Below, in pieces: positions 11,301-19,401 of a DNA stretch of 64,000 nucleotides (its first letter is position 1; each line of letters starts with the position of its first letter). The notes below the pieces were generated by a model. It was not told where the DNA came from and searched no databases. It worked only from the letters and a program-made list of their open reading frames with translations. The DNA lies in the NCBI RefSeq assembly GCF_006540305.1, contig NZ_BJOR01000001.1, positions 4,650,001 to 4,714,000 of the forward strand, written 5' to 3'. Origin of the DNA: Streptomyces sp. 6-11-2. GTDB taxonomy: Bacteria; Actinomycetota; Actinomycetes; Streptomycetales; Streptomycetaceae. The position numbers and the translations under genes are program-made.

Positions 11301-11634
11301 GCAGGGACAGGGGCAGGCCGTAGGGGCCGGAGCGCACCAGGGTGCGCACGGTGACCGGCAGTCCGTCGAAGGCCTTGCGGGCCTGCTCGCGTACGGCGGT
11401 GTCGGCGGCCGCGCGCTTCTCGGACGGTGTGTCGACGCGGACGACCAAGGTGGCGTCGGCGGCGTTGCGCGGGTCCCGCAGGGAGTGGCGCAGCGCCGCG
11501 TCGCCGATCGCGCCGGAGTAGGCGGTGAGTGTCGCCAGTACCGCCGTGGTCAGCAGCACCGTGAGCAACGCGGCTGCCAGCAGCAACCGGTGCGCCCGCG
11601 CACGCAGCAGGACGAATCCAGTGAACCCCGCCAC
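8353..11634 (-). CDS. very large FtsX-type ABC permease
   Basis: At 1093 residues this is the longest membrane protein here. An N-terminal helix (about 10-35) is followed by a roughly 270-residue extracellular domain, a block of helices around 290-560, a second large extracellular domain (about 570-960), and three C-terminal helices ending at RRPDPALSLRDRGGE. The permease core repeats the FtsX pattern twice. GTG 11634 is preceded by AGGGGGAG. It is the first gene of the three-gene exporter operon (permease, permease, ATPase). The extracellular domains could touch lipoproteins or cell-wall enzymes, as in MacB/FtsX systems, but nothing in the window names a partner. Confidence 0.88.
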   Translation of the reverse strand: MAGFTGFVLLRARAHRLLLAAALLTVLLTTAVLATLTAYSGAIGDAALRHSLRDPRNAADATLVVRVDTPSEKRAAADTAVREQARKAFDGLPVTVRTLVRSGPYGLPLSLRPPAERSGDPDLTYLAAIDPTQVRLVSGRLPGETATGDLEVALPQTAAQRLGLKPGARLTLTDRLDGRKAQIRITGLYRPVRADAPYWRLDDLGGRGVRKVGFTMYGPLLTDPAVLTGGRVSAGQTAWQASADFSTLATGRIGALRDAVRESAASLRTSTAVSGTPEVTSSLPTVLDRIDRSLLVARSTLMIAVLQLALLAGYALLLVARLLSTERSRETRLLRARGGSRARIAGLAATEALLLAVPAVACAPLLAGPLTGLLAEQGALARIGLHPDVSATGRPGVWLVAAAVALGCAMAVTLPALTSSFTTGSRARTLPAPLRAGADLGLLAVAGVAYWQLNGQPSGAVGGDLTGALGIDPLLVVAPALALLAGTVLTLRLLPPVARLAERRATGGRGLPAALAGWQFSRRPMRGAGPVLLLVLAIALGMLAIGQGASWDRSQDDQADFRAGAPVRVLAAGEGDLGRTEQYAALPRVSAAAPAVRTTLPLSGNRAATVLALDTVNAADTMLMRPDLASDSVRPLLAGLAPKSPTAGLKLPAGTASLRLTADIHGSGTRMPVDMGVTVEDSRGVPYRMPLGTLPADGRSRPLDLTLPADAGPLTLIGLDLSLNQPVDVAERHRLTVSEVTATGADGTVRRLSAPTAWKATSIGNNIASTPDGDNGTSPAKAAVTSTRPLTVTYGTGYVPHDQPWVTGSVTVRLQAAQPAQTEVAAVATDRFLESTGAREGQRVDVTFGGENVPVRIVRSVRALPTTGTADQGGSPDAAHDGGGLLMDLRSVNRLLQSQSGDRAAPTEWWLRTDAHRSAAVAAALRALPDIDPARVIVRDEIAAQLHDDPFGAGPAAAFTAASAAAAALAAVGFVVGAVGARRERDAEFALLRAMGAPRRQLARTLAAEQGVLVALALAVGVVLGTVLARTVIPLIVLTGQAAKPLPTVLVELPAARVVLLLAAVAAAPLVVTAVLTLRRPDPALSLRDRGGE

Positions 11635-11787
11635 CCGGCTCCCCCTGCCGTTGTCCAGACCTTTTCGGTGATGTTGTCAGAGGGAGCGCGGCGCGGGTAA
11701 GCGTTTGTGGGCCGAGCTTGACCGGATCGTGATCGGAATCCGGCGCCGGACGACCGGAATCCGGTACTCAGGTTTCTGTGTGGCGGC

Positions 11788-12192
11788 TCAGTCGGGTGTG
11801 TTCACCATCGACGCCGCCGCGTACGTCAGGTAGTTCCACAGCGTCTGCTCGTGCTCCTGCGACAGGCCGAGCTCGTCGACCGCCACCCGCATGTGCCGCA
11901 GCCAGGCGTCGTGCGCCGCCCGGTCGACCCGGAAGGGCGCGTGCCGCATCCGCAGCCGCGGATGGCCGCGCCGCTCGCCGTACGTCGTCGGACCGCCCCA
12001 GTACTGGATCAGGAACAGCCGCAGCCGCTCCTCGGCCGGTTCCAGATCCTCCTCGGGATACATCGCCCGCAACTCGGGATCCCCGGCCACCCCCTCGTAG
12101 AAACGGTGGACCAGCCGGCGGAAGGTCTCCTCGCCGCCGACCTGCTCGTAGAAGGTCTGCTCCTGAAGCGTGCCACGCCGAATCTCATTCAC
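11788..12192 (-). CDS. glbO: truncated hemoglobin, group II (trHbO type)
   Basis: A 134-residue 2-on-2 globin. The B-helix FY pair (about residues 31-32), a long central [15 protein letters not shown] segment, proximal His in RMRHAPF (F8) and Trp in AWLRHM (G8) are the hallmarks of group II truncated hemoglobins, which bind O2 and NO and are thought to handle reactive oxygen and nitrogen species. It starts at GTG 12192 with a poor Shine-Dalgarno. It is same-strand with the FHA gene behind it and the exporter ahead, with gaps of 105 and 153 bases, so it probably has its own promoter. Confidence 0.93.
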   Translation of the reverse strand: MNEIRRGTLQEQTFYEQVGGEETFRRLVHRFYEGVAGDPELRAMYPEEDLEPAEERLRLFLIQYWGGPTTYGERRGHPRLRMRHAPFRVDRAAHDAWLRHMRVAVDELGLSQEHEQTLWNYLTYAAASMVNTPD

Positions 12193-12297
12193 CCGTCCAT
12201 GCTCTCAGACGGCCGGACGGAGGACCGGAGGCCTAGGACCTGCCCGGATGACAGGGCCTGGGCTTCCGGGTTTCCGACGTGTTCCGGACGAGAGACC

Positions 12298-13560
12298 CTA
12301 GCCACGCCTGATCGTGATCGTCGTCCAGGCGCCCACGTGCACGCGGTCGCCGTCCTGGAGGGGGACCGGCACGAAGGGCTGGATGGGGTCCTCCGAGCCG
12401 TTGACCGTGGTGCCGTTGGTCGAGTTCTGGTCGACCACCGCCCAGCTGCCGTCGGGCTGCTGGACCAGCACCGCGTGCTGGTGGGAGACGCCCGGGTCCT
12501 CCGGCGGGACCGACAGGTCGATGTCGGGGGTGTCGCCGGTGGAGTGCCGGCGGCGGCCGATGGTGACCTGGTTGCCGGTGAGCGTGCGCTGCTGCTCGGG
12601 CGAGTACGCGGGCAGGTTCAGACCCGCGGCCTCGGGGCCGGAGCGCTGCATCATCGCCATGAAGTAGTCGCGGTCCGGGCCGATCGTCGCCGTCCAGGTC
12701 GCGGGCTGCTGCGGCTGCTGCGGGAAGGCCGGTCCCGGCGGGGCCTGGGTGGCACCCGGCTGCGGGTAGCCGTAGCCGCCCGCCTGGCCGGGGCCGGGAC
12801 GGCCGGGGACGCCCGGACCGGAGGGGCCCGTGGACGACGGCGGGGAGATCACCCAGTCGTCGTCACCGCCGTGCGGCGGCCGGCCGGTCTCCTGCGGGAA
12901 CCCGGGCGGTGCCGGCGGGCCGGGCTGCTGGAACGCCTGCGGGGCACCACCGGGCGCTCCGGGGGCACCGGGCGGCGGCGGAACCGGCCGTGACGGGTCG
13001 CCGCCGAAGTTCGGCGGGCCGGGGCGGCCGGGGGGCTCGGTCCCGAAGTTCGGGGGGCCGGGGCGGCCGGGGGGCTCGGTCCCGAAGGGCGGGGCGTGCG
13101 GGATCGGCTCGGCGGGCCGGTTCACCTGGGACGGCCGGGAGCCCTGGTACTCGAACGTGTCGCCGCCGAAGGCCGGACCGGGCGGCTGCGGGAAACGCGG
13201 GCCGGGACCGGGACCGGGACCGGGACCGGGCGGCGCGGCCGGCGTGTACGAGGTCGCCGTGTTCGTCAGGAAGTTCCACCGGCACTCCTCGCAGAACGGC
13301 GCGCCGCCCTCACGGGGCGTACGGCACTGCGGGCAGAGCTCCGGCTCGGGGTTCGGTACGGCGGACAGGTGCGGGCGCCCACCGGGCACGCCGGGCGCAC
13401 CCGGCTGACCGGGACCGGCGGGCCCCGGCGCGGGCGGGAAGCCGTAGCCCCCGACCGGGGGCGGCGGGGGAGGCGGAGGCACGGCACCGGCCATGCGGTG
13501 ACCGCACACCTCGCACCAGTCGTCGGAACCCGACTGGTGTCCGTTCGGGCAGGTCGGCAT
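12298..13560 (-). CDS. FHA-domain protein with two zinc ribbons
   Basis: 420 residues. Two four-cysteine zinc ribbons open the protein: C4/H8 with C16-x2-C19, and C76-x2-C79 with C90-x2-C93. A 220-residue Pro/Gly-rich disordered linker with tandem repeats follows. A C-terminal FHA domain runs from about 332 to 418 with the phosphothreonine-binding signature GRRRHS, then VSHQHA and NSTNGT. FHA domains read Thr-phosphorylated partners; GarA/OdhI, the PknG targets in mycobacteria and corynebacteria, are FHA proteins. It is the last gene of the operon that begins with the GlnX-like gene. A GarA-like role is inference; the linker and ribbons are not GarA-like. Confidence 0.9.
   Translation of the reverse strand: MPTCPNGHQSGSDDWCEVCGHRMAGAVPPPPPPPPVGGYGFPPAPGPAGPGQPGAPGVPGGRPHLSAVPNPEPELCPQCRTPREGGAPFCEECRWNFLTNTATSYTPAAPPGPGPGPGPGPRFPQPPGPAFGGDTFEYQGSRPSQVNRPAEPIPHAPPFGTEPPGRPGPPNFGTEPPGRPGPPNFGGDPSRPVPPPPGAPGAPGGAPQAFQQPGPPAPPGFPQETGRPPHGGDDDWVISPPSSTGPSGPGVPGRPGPGQAGGYGYPQPGATQAPPGPAFPQQPQQPATWTATIGPDRDYFMAMMQRSGPEAAGLNLPAYSPEQQRTLTGNQVTIGRRRHSTGDTPDIDLSVPPEDPGVSHQHAVLVQQPDGSWAVVDQNSTNGTTVNGSEDPIQPFVPVPLQDGDRVHVGAWTTITIRRG
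13004..13090 (-). repeat. 39-bp tandem repeat inside the FHA gene
   Basis: Two 39-base units begin at 13021 and 13060, and a partial third lies at 13004-13020. They encode GTEPPGRPGPPNF repeated in frame. A separate run of six-base GGACCG repeats at about 13203-13228 encodes GPGP. Both are in the disordered linker and are prone to length change. Confidence 0.8.
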
Positions 13561-13653
13561 GTCGGCGCTTCCCCCTCTCCTTCTCCGGCCGGTGCGGCCG
13601 GATTTCTCCCACCCCGAGGGGTCGGGCTCGCTGTCCTGGGCGGTCTTCCCGTG

Positions 13654-15000
13654 TCACTTCTTCACGCGAACGGTCTTGGTGGACCGGGTTTCGAGAGTCA
13701 TCTCGTCGGCCTCGTCGACCTTCGCTTTCAGTCGCACAGTACCCGTCGCGGCGTCGACCACGTCCACCACCTTCGCAAGCAGTTTCGCAGTATCCGCGTT
13801 CCCCGAGGCTCCGGCGAGCTGAACAGCGCGGCCCAGCTTGGCCGTTGCTCCATCGAAATCGCCTGCTTTACGAAGGTCGAGGCCCTGCTGGATGGCCTGC
13901 GCCAGTTCGGCCTGCCCGGTGTAGTGCGCCACCTGCGGATTGATCGAGGTGGAGGCGGTCATGTCGTCGGTCCACACGGCCCGTACCAGGCCCTGGGCGC
14001 CGAGATTCTGCACCGTGCCGTCCGGTTTGGGCACCACCAGGGAGATCCGGGCGGCGAGCATCTCCTGCCCGATGCCGGCCGCGGGCACCTCCACACAGAG
14101 GTGGTAGTCGCGGGACTCGTCCCCCCAGGATCCGGTGGGATAGTCCCCGGCGCGCGGGCCCGCCTCGGCCCGGCGGTCGGTCAACTCCTCAACGGATGGG
14201 GCGACTTGCTTGACGAACTTGATGGTCGTGCCCACCGGCGTCCATACCCGCAGCCAGACGTCCGCGACCTCCTTGCCCATCGCCGTCTCCATCATCCGCC
14301 TGAAGTCGGCGGCCAGGCCCGCCGGATCGGCGACGATGTCGGCGGTGCCGAGCAGCGCGGAGGCGATCTGTGTGACTTCTTTCACTTCCCAGTCGGTGCC
14401 CACGCCCCGCGCGTCACATGTGAAGCGCCCCGCGCATGCGTCGAGTGTCCGCCGGAGGTCCTCGGGCGACTCGTGCTCGTTGCGGCCGTCGGTGAGCAGG
14501 ATCCCGTGCCGGATGGCGACGTCGGCCGAGGACAGCAGCCGGTCGGCCAGCCGCAGCCAGGTGCCGATGGCCGTGCCGCCGCCCGCGCTGAGCCTGCGCA
14601 GCGCCTGCTTGGCCTGGTCGCGGGTGGTCGCGTCGGCGACCGCGAGCCGGCCGCCGCCCGGATAGACCTCCTTGGCCACGTGCGTGCCGCCGATCACCGC
14701 GAAGTGCACACCGTCGCGCAGGGTGTCGATCGCGGCGGCCGTGGCGTCCCGGGCGTTGCGCATCTTGGTCGGCGGATAGTCCATCGAACCCGAGCAGTCG
14801 ACCATGATCGCCACCGCGGCGGACGGTCCCTGCCCGGGCGTGTACAGGTGCGGTGCCGCGACCGCGCTGCCGATCGTGCCGCCGCCGGTCGCGCTGACCG
14901 TGACGATCGAGTTGACCTCCCGGCCGCCCTCCGGCAGGTACTCGTTCTGGTACACGTCCACCGCGAACTGCGGCACGCTGGGCTTCGAGAAATTCGCCAT
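13654..15000 (-). CDS. vWA-domain protein (TerY-like)
   Basis: 448 residues. The von Willebrand A domain starts near residue 60. Its MIDAS metal site is VDCSGSMD (Asp68, Ser70, Ser72), with a Thr in GGTAIGTW and an Asp in LLTDGRNEHES completing the set. A beta-rich region and a short helical C-terminus follow. ATG 15000 is chosen because AGAGGGGGAT precedes it; an upstream in-frame start at 15117 lacks a ribosome site. No signal peptide is seen, so the protein is cytoplasmic. Its place between a PP2C phosphatase and an FHA protein, behind a kinase, recalls the TerY-phosphorylation triad (vWA, PP2C, kinase). Confidence 0.87.
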   Translation of the reverse strand: MANFSKPSVPQFAVDVYQNEYLPEGGREVNSIVTVSATGGGTIGSAVAAPHLYTPGQGPSAAVAIMVDCSGSMDYPPTKMRNARDATAAAIDTLRDGVHFAVIGGTHVAKEVYPGGGRLAVADATTRDQAKQALRRLSAGGGTAIGTWLRLADRLLSSADVAIRHGILLTDGRNEHESPEDLRRTLDACAGRFTCDARGVGTDWEVKEVTQIASALLGTADIVADPAGLAADFRRMMETAMGKEVADVWLRVWTPVGTTIKFVKQVAPSVEELTDRRAEAGPRAGDYPTGSWGDESRDYHLCVEVPAAGIGQEMLAARISLVVPKPDGTVQNLGAQGLVRAVWTDDMTASTSINPQVAHYTGQAELAQAIQQGLDLRKAGDFDGATAKLGRAVQLAGASGNADTAKLLAKVVDVVDAATGTVRLKAKVDEADEMTLETRSTKTVRVKK

Positions 15001-15136
15001 GCTGTCCCAGATCCCCCTCTGGACCCCGTGAACGGGGACGACGACTGTGGACGGACCGGCCCCCGCCGGCCCGCGGAGCTTCCCCGCGCCGAGGGCTCGG
15101 CCGGGGGGTCTCGTCACGCGCCCCCGCGTACGTCCC

Positions 15137-16840
15137 TCAGGCCGATCCTGCCCCCTGCGGCGTGGCCGGGAACGGCAGGACGGCCACTGTTACGTTGTCG
15201 TGGCCCCCGCCGTCCAGGGCGTGGCCGACCAGGACCCGGGCGCTGTGCAGCGGGCGCACGGCGGCGTCGAGGGGGACGGCCTCGGCCATCTCCCGGGCCG
15301 TCTCGGCGTAGTTCCACAGCCCGTCCGTGCACACCACGACCACTCCCGGCCGGTCCGGCTTGAAGGAGGCGGTGTGCGGCTCCAGTTCGTAGGCGTCCGC
15401 GCCGAGCCAGCCGGTGATCGCGTGGGCGCGCTCGTCGGCGTACGCCTCCGCCTCGGACATCAGGCCCGCGGAGACCATCTGCGCGGCCCACGAGTCGTCC
15501 TCGGTGAGCCGGGCCGGGGGCGCGCCGCGGTCCACCGGGACCCAGTAGGCGCGGCTGTCGCCGACCCAGCCGACGACCAGCAGTCCGGAGGTGACCACCG
15601 CGCCGACGAACGTGCAGGCCGGCGCGTTCTGGTGGGCGGAGTGCCGGCCGGCCGGCGCGGGCTCCCCGGCGAGCGCGTCGACCGCCTGCGCGGCGGCGAC
15701 GATCGCGTCGTGCATGGCCTGCTGCGGGTGCGTGCCGCGGGGCAGCGCGGCCAGCAGCGACTCGCTCGCCGCTCGGGAGGCGGCCAGGGAGGCGTCGTCG
15801 GGGCGGGTCGCGGAGGACACGCCGTCGCAGACGATCGCCGCGAGGGCGGGAGAGCCGTCGGGCAGCGCGGTACGGCCGAGGGCGAAGGCGTCCTCGTTGC
15901 GGTGGTGGCGCAGGCCGCGGTCGCTGACGGCGGCGATCGGGCCCGACTCCTGTTCCATGTGGTCGCGTTCGCGCGGCTGGGCGTGCCCGCAGTTCTCGCA
16001 GTAGCCGTCGCTGTCGACCCGGCCGGCCCGGCAGGCCACGCACACCGTGGTGGCCTCGCCCGGGGCGCCGTCGCCCGGGGTGCCCTCGGCCGGAGCGGCG
16101 GTGTCGGAGTCGGCGGGCACGCGCGGGTCCGGTGCCTGCAGCGGGTACTCGTCGGGCTCCGCCGGCCGGTCGAACCGCACGCCCGAGGCGGACGCCCCTT
16201 GCTGCTGTGGCTGTCCCTGTGGCTGCGGACCCTGGCCTTGCGGCTGCGGGTGCTGCTGTGGCTGTGTTTGCGCCTGTCCTTGTCCTTGCGGCTGCTGCTG
16301 AACTGCGGCCTGTGCGTGGGCCTGCGGCTGCGGCTGCGGCTGCGGCCGGCCCGTCGCCCGGGCCTCGGCTGGTGGCTGTGGCTGCGGCTGCGGTTGCGGC
16401 TGGGGTTGACCCGTCTGTGGTTGCTGCGGGGACTGCGCCACCGGATGCGGCCGCTGCTGGACCGCCGCCTGCACCGCCGCCTGGGCCTGCGCCTGGGACT
16501 GGGCTTGAGCCTGCGCCTGTGCCTGCCGTGCCGGTGCCGGCAGCGGGGAGCCGCTCGAGTCCGTGCCCGGCAGGTCCGTCGGCAGATGCAGCCGTGGCGG
16601 GGCCTCGGAGGCGTCCGGGTGCGGTGCGCGCGGCCATACGGCGTCGTCGGCACGCTCGCCGGGGCCGGCCGGGCGCGGCACCGCGCCGCGGTCCATGGTG
16701 AGCGTCGGCGTGTCGCCCGGTCCCTCGGCGGCCGCGGACAGGTCGTACCCGCACGCGCCGCAGAAGCGGTCACCCGATTCGAGCGGCTCCGCACAGCTCG
16801 GGCACTTCGGCAGCGCGGCCTGCTGGTGCATCTGCGACAT
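15137..16840 (-). CDS. PP2C-family Ser/Thr phosphatase with two zinc ribbons and Gln/Pro-rich linker
   Basis: About 567 residues. Zinc ribbon 1 is C13-x2-C16 with C27-x2-C30; ribbon 2 is C267-x2-C270 with C281-x2-C284. Between them, residues 105-215 are a low-complexity Gln/Pro/Ala segment. The C-terminal PP2C domain (about 300-567) has the metal-binding and catalytic motifs RNEDAF, AIVCDGVSS, GWVGDSRAYW, VVCTDGLWNY and GHDNVTVAVL. It should remove phosphates placed by the neighbouring PknG-like kinase. ATG 16840 lies next to the kinase stop (TAG at 16844-16846), with GTGGGTG as ribosome site inside the kinase gene, so the two are translationally coupled. Confidence 0.92.
   Translation of the reverse strand: MSQMHQQAALPKCPSCAEPLESGDRFCGACGYDLSAAAEGPGDTPTLTMDRGAVPRPAGPGERADDAVWPRAPHPDASEAPPRLHLPTDLPGTDSSGSPLPAPARQAQAQAQAQSQAQAQAAVQAAVQQRPHPVAQSPQQPQTGQPQPQPQPQPQPPAEARATGRPQPQPQPQAHAQAAVQQQPQGQGQAQTQPQQHPQPQGQGPQPQGQPQQQGASASGVRFDRPAEPDEYPLQAPDPRVPADSDTAAPAEGTPGDGAPGEATTVCVACRAGRVDSDGYCENCGHAQPRERDHMEQESGPIAAVSDRGLRHHRNEDAFALGRTALPDGSPALAAIVCDGVSSATRPDDASLAASRAASESLLAALPRGTHPQQAMHDAIVAAAQAVDALAGEPAPAGRHSAHQNAPACTFVGAVVTSGLLVVGWVGDSRAYWVPVDRGAPPARLTEDDSWAAQMVSAGLMSEAEAYADERAHAITGWLGADAYELEPHTASFKPDRPGVVVVCTDGLWNYAETAREMAEAVPLDAAVRPLHSARVLVGHALDGGGHDNVTVAVLPFPATPQGAGSA
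16195..16520 (-). repeat. CAG/CCG-type low-complexity coding repeat
   Basis: Imperfect short repeats of Gln, Pro and Ala codons encode the linker of the phosphatase. The pattern drifts from QAQAQAQ to PQPQPQP blocks. It is coding throughout, in frame, and is a likely site of replication slippage. Confidence 0.75.
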
Positions 16841-16843
16841 CAA

Positions 16844-19393
16844 CTACACCCACGTCCGGGGGCGGTAACGGTTGGCACGTTCCACCAGGTCGATCCTCTC
16901 CTCGCCACCGGGCGCCAGCCGGGCCAGCGTGCGGTACGAACGCTCCAGGCCGAAGCGGAGTCCCCGCTCGTCCAGATCGCTCCCGAGCAGCACCCGCCGG
17001 GCGGCCGGGTCGGTGGCCCGGCCCCCGGAGAGTACCCAGTCCAGGGCGCAGCCGAGGACTTCCGCCGACAACAGCTCGCGCCGCGCCGGGTCCAGACCGT
17101 AGGCCTGAAGTGCCTCGACCTGCCCGGAGGCGGCCGTCAGATCGTCCAGGAACGGCGTGTCGGACGCCGCCGCCGTACGGTGCCTCAGCCGTGCCCGTAC
17201 GGCCGCCACGCGCGCCGCCGTGTAGTGGATCGAGGACTCCGGAACGGACTCCAGGGTCCGTACCGCGCCGGGCCGTTCGCCGGTGGCGAGCTGCACGCGG
17301 GCCAGCCCGAACGCGGCGCTGACCTGGCTCGGGTCGGTCGACCACACCAGGCGGTAGTACTCGGCGGCGTTGTCGAGCTGGCCGAGCACCTCGGCGCACA
17401 GACCGAGCGCCAGCTTCGGCGCGACCTCACCGGGGAAGGCGTCGTAGACCGCGTCGAAGGCGAGGGCCGCCTCCTCGTGGTCGCCGGTGACCAGGGAGGC
17501 CACGCCCCGGTACCAGACGACCCGCCAGTCGTCCGGGTTCCGCTGCTCCAGTTGGCGCAGGACCTCCAGCGCGGTGGCCGGTTCGCCGGTCTCCAGCCGG
17601 GCCCTGACCTGGCGCAGCCGGGTCTCGGCCGACTGCGTGGGCGCCGCCGCGAGCGCGTGCGCCAGTTCCCCGGGCGCGGACGTCAACAGGCCTGCCAGAA
17701 AACCCGCGTTCGGGTCACTCGGGTCGACGTGGGGGACCGGCAGGGCGAGCGCGGCGGCGGGCGTGTCGACGGGCTTGACGAGCGCCGGGAGAGCCGGGAG
17801 AGCCGGGAGAGCCGGGGCGTTCGGCGTGTCCGGGACGCCGTGGCCGTGCGCGGTACCGGCCGCGAGGGCCGGGGCCGATCCGCGCGAGCGTGTCGCCCGC
17901 GCTCCCAGCCGGGACACGTCCCCGTCCAGCCTCGGGAACAACTCCGTGTCCGTCACCCGCAGTTCCGGGCCGAACAGCGTCGAAAGAGCCGGCCGGGCCC
18001 GGCCGGTCTGGAGGGACACGACCTCCCGCAGCACGCCCGTGAGCTGCTCCGCCATCTCCTGCGCCGAGGCGAACCGGCGGGCCGGGTCGGGGTCGGTGGC
18101 ACGGACCAGCAGGCGGTAGAAGGACTCGTACTGGCGGAAGACCTCGATGTTGTCGGGGTCGGGCAGGGAGTCCGCGAAGACGTTCGTGTAGCCCTGGAAG
18201 TCGAAGGTGAGGACGGCGAGCGTACGGCCCACCGTGTACAGGTCGCTGGCCACCGACGGGCCGACCTCGGCGACCTCGGGCGCCTGGTAGCCGACCGTGC
18301 CGTAGATGGCCGACTCGTCGTCGTCCATACGGCGCACCGCGCCCATGTCGATCAGCTTGAGCTGGTCCTCGGTCTGGATCGCGTTGTCGACCTTGAAGTC
18401 GCAGTACAGCAGGTTGCGGCTGTGCAGATGACCGAGCGCCTCCAGCGCCTCGATCCCGTACGCGCAGGCCTGCTCCACCGGCAGCGGGTCGCGTCTGCTC
18501 TCCGGGGTGCGACGGGAGTTGGCGATCTCCTTCAGCGACTTGCCGCCGACGTACTCCATCACGATGTAGCCGTCGAGGGAGCCGGTCCGCTGGTCGAGGT
18601 GCTCGACGAAGTTGTAGATCCGCACGATGTTGGCGTGCTCGATCTCCGCCAGGAACCGCCGCTCGGAGATCGCCGCCGCCATCGCGTCCTGGTCGCCGGT
18701 GTCCAGCAGGCCCTTGAGGACCACCCAGCGGTCGGACACGGCCCGGTCCACGGCGAGGTAGATCCAGCCCAGGCCGCCGTGCGCCAGACAGCCCACGACC
18801 TCGTACTGGCCGTGGACGATGTCCCCGGCCCTCAGCTTGGGCACGAAGGAGTACGGGTGCCCGCACTTGGTGCAGAAGCCCTCCGTACGGCCCGGGCGGT
18901 CCCCCCGCGCGCGCCCGACCGGCGCACCGCAGTCCGAGCGCGAGCAGAACCGCTTGCGCTCCGGCACCTCGGGGTTCTCCAGCACCATCGAACGCGGGTC
19001 CGGCCGCGGCACCTGCGGCACCTGCACCAGACCCGCGCCCAGCCGGCCGCGGCCGGAGGAGCCCGTCGTGGAGCCGGAGCTGCGCACCGACACCGACCGG
19101 CCGGTCGCCTTGCCCGACAGCGAGCGCGAGAGCCGTCCCGACACCGAGCGGCGCGATTTCGACGACTGCGACGACGTACGGGAACTGCGGGCGCTGGAGG
19201 CCGAGCCGCCGCTGCCCACCGAACCCCGCGAGTCCCCGCCGCCGGTGACGCCGGTGGGCGGCGAGCCCACCATGCCGGTCGCCGAGACGACCGGCGCGAG
19301 ACCGCACGTGTCGCAGTACAGCTCGCCGCCGCCGACGTCCTCGTACGACCCGCCGCAGCCCGGCCGCTGACAGGTCTGCCCCGCCTGACTCAT
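16844..19393 (-). CDS. pknG: PknG-like serine/threonine protein kinase with two zinc ribbons and TPR region
   Basis: 849 residues in PknG order: cysteine modules, kinase, TPR-like tail. Ribbon 1 uses C8, C13, C27, C30; a basic Ser-rich linker spans 50-115; ribbon 2 uses C150, C155, C174, C177. The kinase domain (about 197-460) has Lys in VVLKGL (about 227), catalytic loop YCDFKVDN (330-337) and DMG in place of DFG, all PknG-like. About 590-849 is helical and repeat-rich (AALAFDAVYDAFPG, LDNAAEYYRLVW). In mycobacteria PknG phosphorylates the FHA protein GarA to control glutamate and TCA metabolism. ATG 19393 follows AGGGGGA; the coiled-coil gene ends eight bases upstream. Confidence 0.92.
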   Translation of the reverse strand: MSQAGQTCQRPGCGGSYEDVGGGELYCDTCGLAPVVSATGMVGSPPTGVTGGGDSRGSVGSGGSASSARSSRTSSQSSKSRRSVSGRLSRSLSGKATGRSVSVRSSGSTTGSSGRGRLGAGLVQVPQVPRPDPRSMVLENPEVPERKRFCSRSDCGAPVGRARGDRPGRTEGFCTKCGHPYSFVPKLRAGDIVHGQYEVVGCLAHGGLGWIYLAVDRAVSDRWVVLKGLLDTGDQDAMAAAISERRFLAEIEHANIVRIYNFVEHLDQRTGSLDGYIVMEYVGGKSLKEIANSRRTPESRRDPLPVEQACAYGIEALEALGHLHSRNLLYCDFKVDNAIQTEDQLKLIDMGAVRRMDDDESAIYGTVGYQAPEVAEVGPSVASDLYTVGRTLAVLTFDFQGYTNVFADSLPDPDNIEVFRQYESFYRLLVRATDPDPARRFASAQEMAEQLTGVLREVVSLQTGRARPALSTLFGPELRVTDTELFPRLDGDVSRLGARATRSRGSAPALAAGTAHGHGVPDTPNAPALPALPALPALVKPVDTPAAALALPVPHVDPSDPNAGFLAGLLTSAPGELAHALAAAPTQSAETRLRQVRARLETGEPATALEVLRQLEQRNPDDWRVVWYRGVASLVTGDHEEAALAFDAVYDAFPGEVAPKLALGLCAEVLGQLDNAAEYYRLVWSTDPSQVSAAFGLARVQLATGERPGAVRTLESVPESSIHYTAARVAAVRARLRHRTAAASDTPFLDDLTAASGQVEALQAYGLDPARRELLSAEVLGCALDWVLSGGRATDPAARRVLLGSDLDERGLRFGLERSYRTLARLAPGGEERIDLVERANRYRPRTWV

Positions 19394-19401
19394 GACTCCC
19401 C

